A stretch of DNA of 37,014 nt from an uncultured Clostridia bacterium. Its GTDB lineage: Bacteria; Bacillota; Clostridia; TANB77; CAG-508. Each line of letters begins with the position of its first letter. Positions within the stretch are counted from its first letter, which is position 1. Below are positions 35,919 to 37,014 of the stretch, one piece after another. The DNA lies in assembly GCA_947573445.1 (NCBI GenBank), contig CANPFR010000015.1, positions 1 to 37,014 on the forward strand, in the 5' to 3' direction. The notes under the pieces are model-generated. The model saw only the letters and a program-made list of their open reading frames with translations, did not search any database and was not told the DNA's origin. A program made the translations under genes and the position numbers.

Positions 35919-37014
35919 TCAACCAAGACGTGGGCCCATGGGAGGTGGGCCAGGCATAAGACCAGTTGAGAAGGCGAAAAATTTTAAAGGAACCTTAAAA
36001 AAATTGCTACAATACTTGGGAAAATTTAAAATGATGATTGGAATTGTAATCATTTGTGCTATTATTTCAACGATTTTTAATATTGTAGGACCCAAAATAT
36101 TGGGAAATATTACAACTGAGATTTATGCTGGTGTGATGCAAATGATTGCTGGAACAGGTGGTATTAACTTTGATGAAATCAGAAGAATTGTTTGCATTTT
36201 ATTAGGAATTTATATCATAAGTGCATTGTTTTCCTACATTCAATCTTTTGTCATGGTTGGTGTGGGGCAAAAATTTACTTATAGTCTGCGAAAAGGAATT
36301 AGTGAAAAAATTAACAGACTTCCAATTCGATATTTTGACAAAAAGACACATGGAGAAGTCTTGTCTTATATTACAAATGACATAGATACCATTGCTCAAA
36401 ATCTAAACCAAAGCATTACCCAACTGATTACTTCAATTACAACGGTTATAGGAATTTTAATCATGATGATTTCTATTTCATGGCAAATGGCTTTGGTAGC
36501 TGTTCTGGTTTTACCAGTTTCGTTAGTACTGGTAGCAACGGTAATTAGTAAATCACAAAAATATTTTAAAGCACAACAAGAATATTTAGGTCATGTAAAT
36601 CGGACATATTGAAGAAATGTACTCCAATCATGAATTAGTAAAAGTGTTTAATGGAGAGGAAAAGTCAATTCAGCAATTTACTAAATATAACAATACCTTA
36701 TATGCATCAACTTGGAAATCACAATTTTTATCTGGTTTAATGCAGCCGATTATGGAATTTGTAGGAAATGTTGGATATGTGGCAGTTTGTATTATGGGTG
36801 GTGTTTATGCTAGCCGTGGGATGATAACAGTAGGAAATATCCAAAGTTTTATCCAATATATGCGAAGATTTACCCAACCAATTATTCAACTTGCGAATGT
36901 AAGTAATATGCTACAATCAATGATAGCTGCTTGTGAGAGAGTTTTTGAATTATTAGAAGAAGAGGAAGAAGTACCAGATACGAAAAGTCCTCATTCCACT
37001 GAAAAAATACAAGG
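35902..37014 (+). CDS. ABC exporter, second half-transporter, +1 frameshift at CGG codon 234, cut by window end
   Basis: Partner subunit; only the membrane domain is in the window. Gly/Pro/Arg-rich N terminus, then KMMIGIVIICAIISTIFNIVGPKILGNIT, RKGISEKINRLPIRYFDKKTHGEVLSYITNDIDTI, ISWQMALVAVLVLP. The zero frame meets CGG at 36601-36603 and stops two codons later. Skipping C36601 gives LGHVNGHIEEMYSNHELVKVFNGEE, the family's coupling-helix region, and the frame stays open to 37014 through SRGMITVGNIQSFIQYMRRFTQPI. The ATPase domain lies beyond the edge. AAGGAGG precedes the ATG. Confidence 0.9.

Noticed and set aside
2672..36601. Six independent random sequencing or assembly indels
   Set aside because: Random indels would not all be a C before GGA/GGG at a codon boundary, nor coincide with every in-frame CGG of the recognised genes. 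A systematic motif-specific error is still possible and is named as the main control.
2672..36601. prfB-like slippage on a CUU-type P-site codon or -1 slippage on a heptamer
   Set aside because: The codons before the sites share no pattern, there are no X-XXY-YYZ heptamers, and the shift is +1 in all cases.

Overview
The window is low-G+C DNA (about one third G+C by eye) from an endospore-forming Firmicute of the Clostridia type. The grounds are an uninterrupted S10-spc-alpha ribosomal protein cluster in Gram-positive order, a zinc-type S14, a spoIIA operon (spoIIAA-spoIIAB-sigF) behind a good sigma-H promoter, spoIID, and strong AGGAGG ribosome binding sites with ATG, GTG and TTG starts. Short prepilin-like proteins with a KGITLIALV-type N terminus resemble those of uncultured gut Clostridia; that placement is an inference.

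Layout. 1-111: 3' part of tRNA-Phe and a terminator. 366-2230: a divergent phosphoribosyltransferase, a small unknown protein and an APH(2'')-like phosphotransferase. 2264-19750: S10 promoter, about 240 nt of structured leader, then rpsJ, rplC, rplD, rplW, rplB, rpsS, rplV, rpsC, rplP, rpmC, rpsQ, rplN, rplX, rplE, rpsN, rpsH, rplF, rplR, rpsE, rplO, secY, adk, an unknown gene, map, infA, rpmJ, rpsM, rpsK, rpsD, rpoA and rplQ; rpmD is not at its usual place. 19750-21120: a promoter-terminator tract that may encode a small RNA, and a membrane-anchored unknown protein. 21165-23717: sigma-F sporulation operon with spoIID coupled to its end. 24010-24948: prepilin-like/leucine-rich repeat protein. 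24966-25707: rplU and rpmA. 25825-26082: small unknown gene on the minus strand. 26184-32979: trmR-like methyltransferase, glmU, GH15 glucosidase, radA, cyclophilin, prepilin-like protein. 33001-37014: TetR regulator with an operator inside its own promoter, and a heterodimeric ABC exporter whose second subunit runs off the window.

The outstanding observation: six otherwise healthy genes (rpsJ, rplO, the prepilin/LRR gene, the GH15 gene, radA and the second ABC subunit) each need exactly one +1 shift, and at all six the zero-frame codon at the break is CGG. Skipping its C restores the family sequence at a glycine codon (GGA five times, GGG once). Scanning every CGG in the window by eye, I found no in-frame CGG elsewhere in a recognised gene; the single other case is codon 11 of the small minus-strand ORF, where the following base is T. 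Three of the six genes (S10, L15, RadA) are core housekeeping genes. The simplest reading is that CGG is not a normal arginine codon here and that CGGA/CGGG is a genome-wide programmed +1 frameshift signal, or a four-base glycine codon. A motif-specific sequencing error must be excluded from raw reads.
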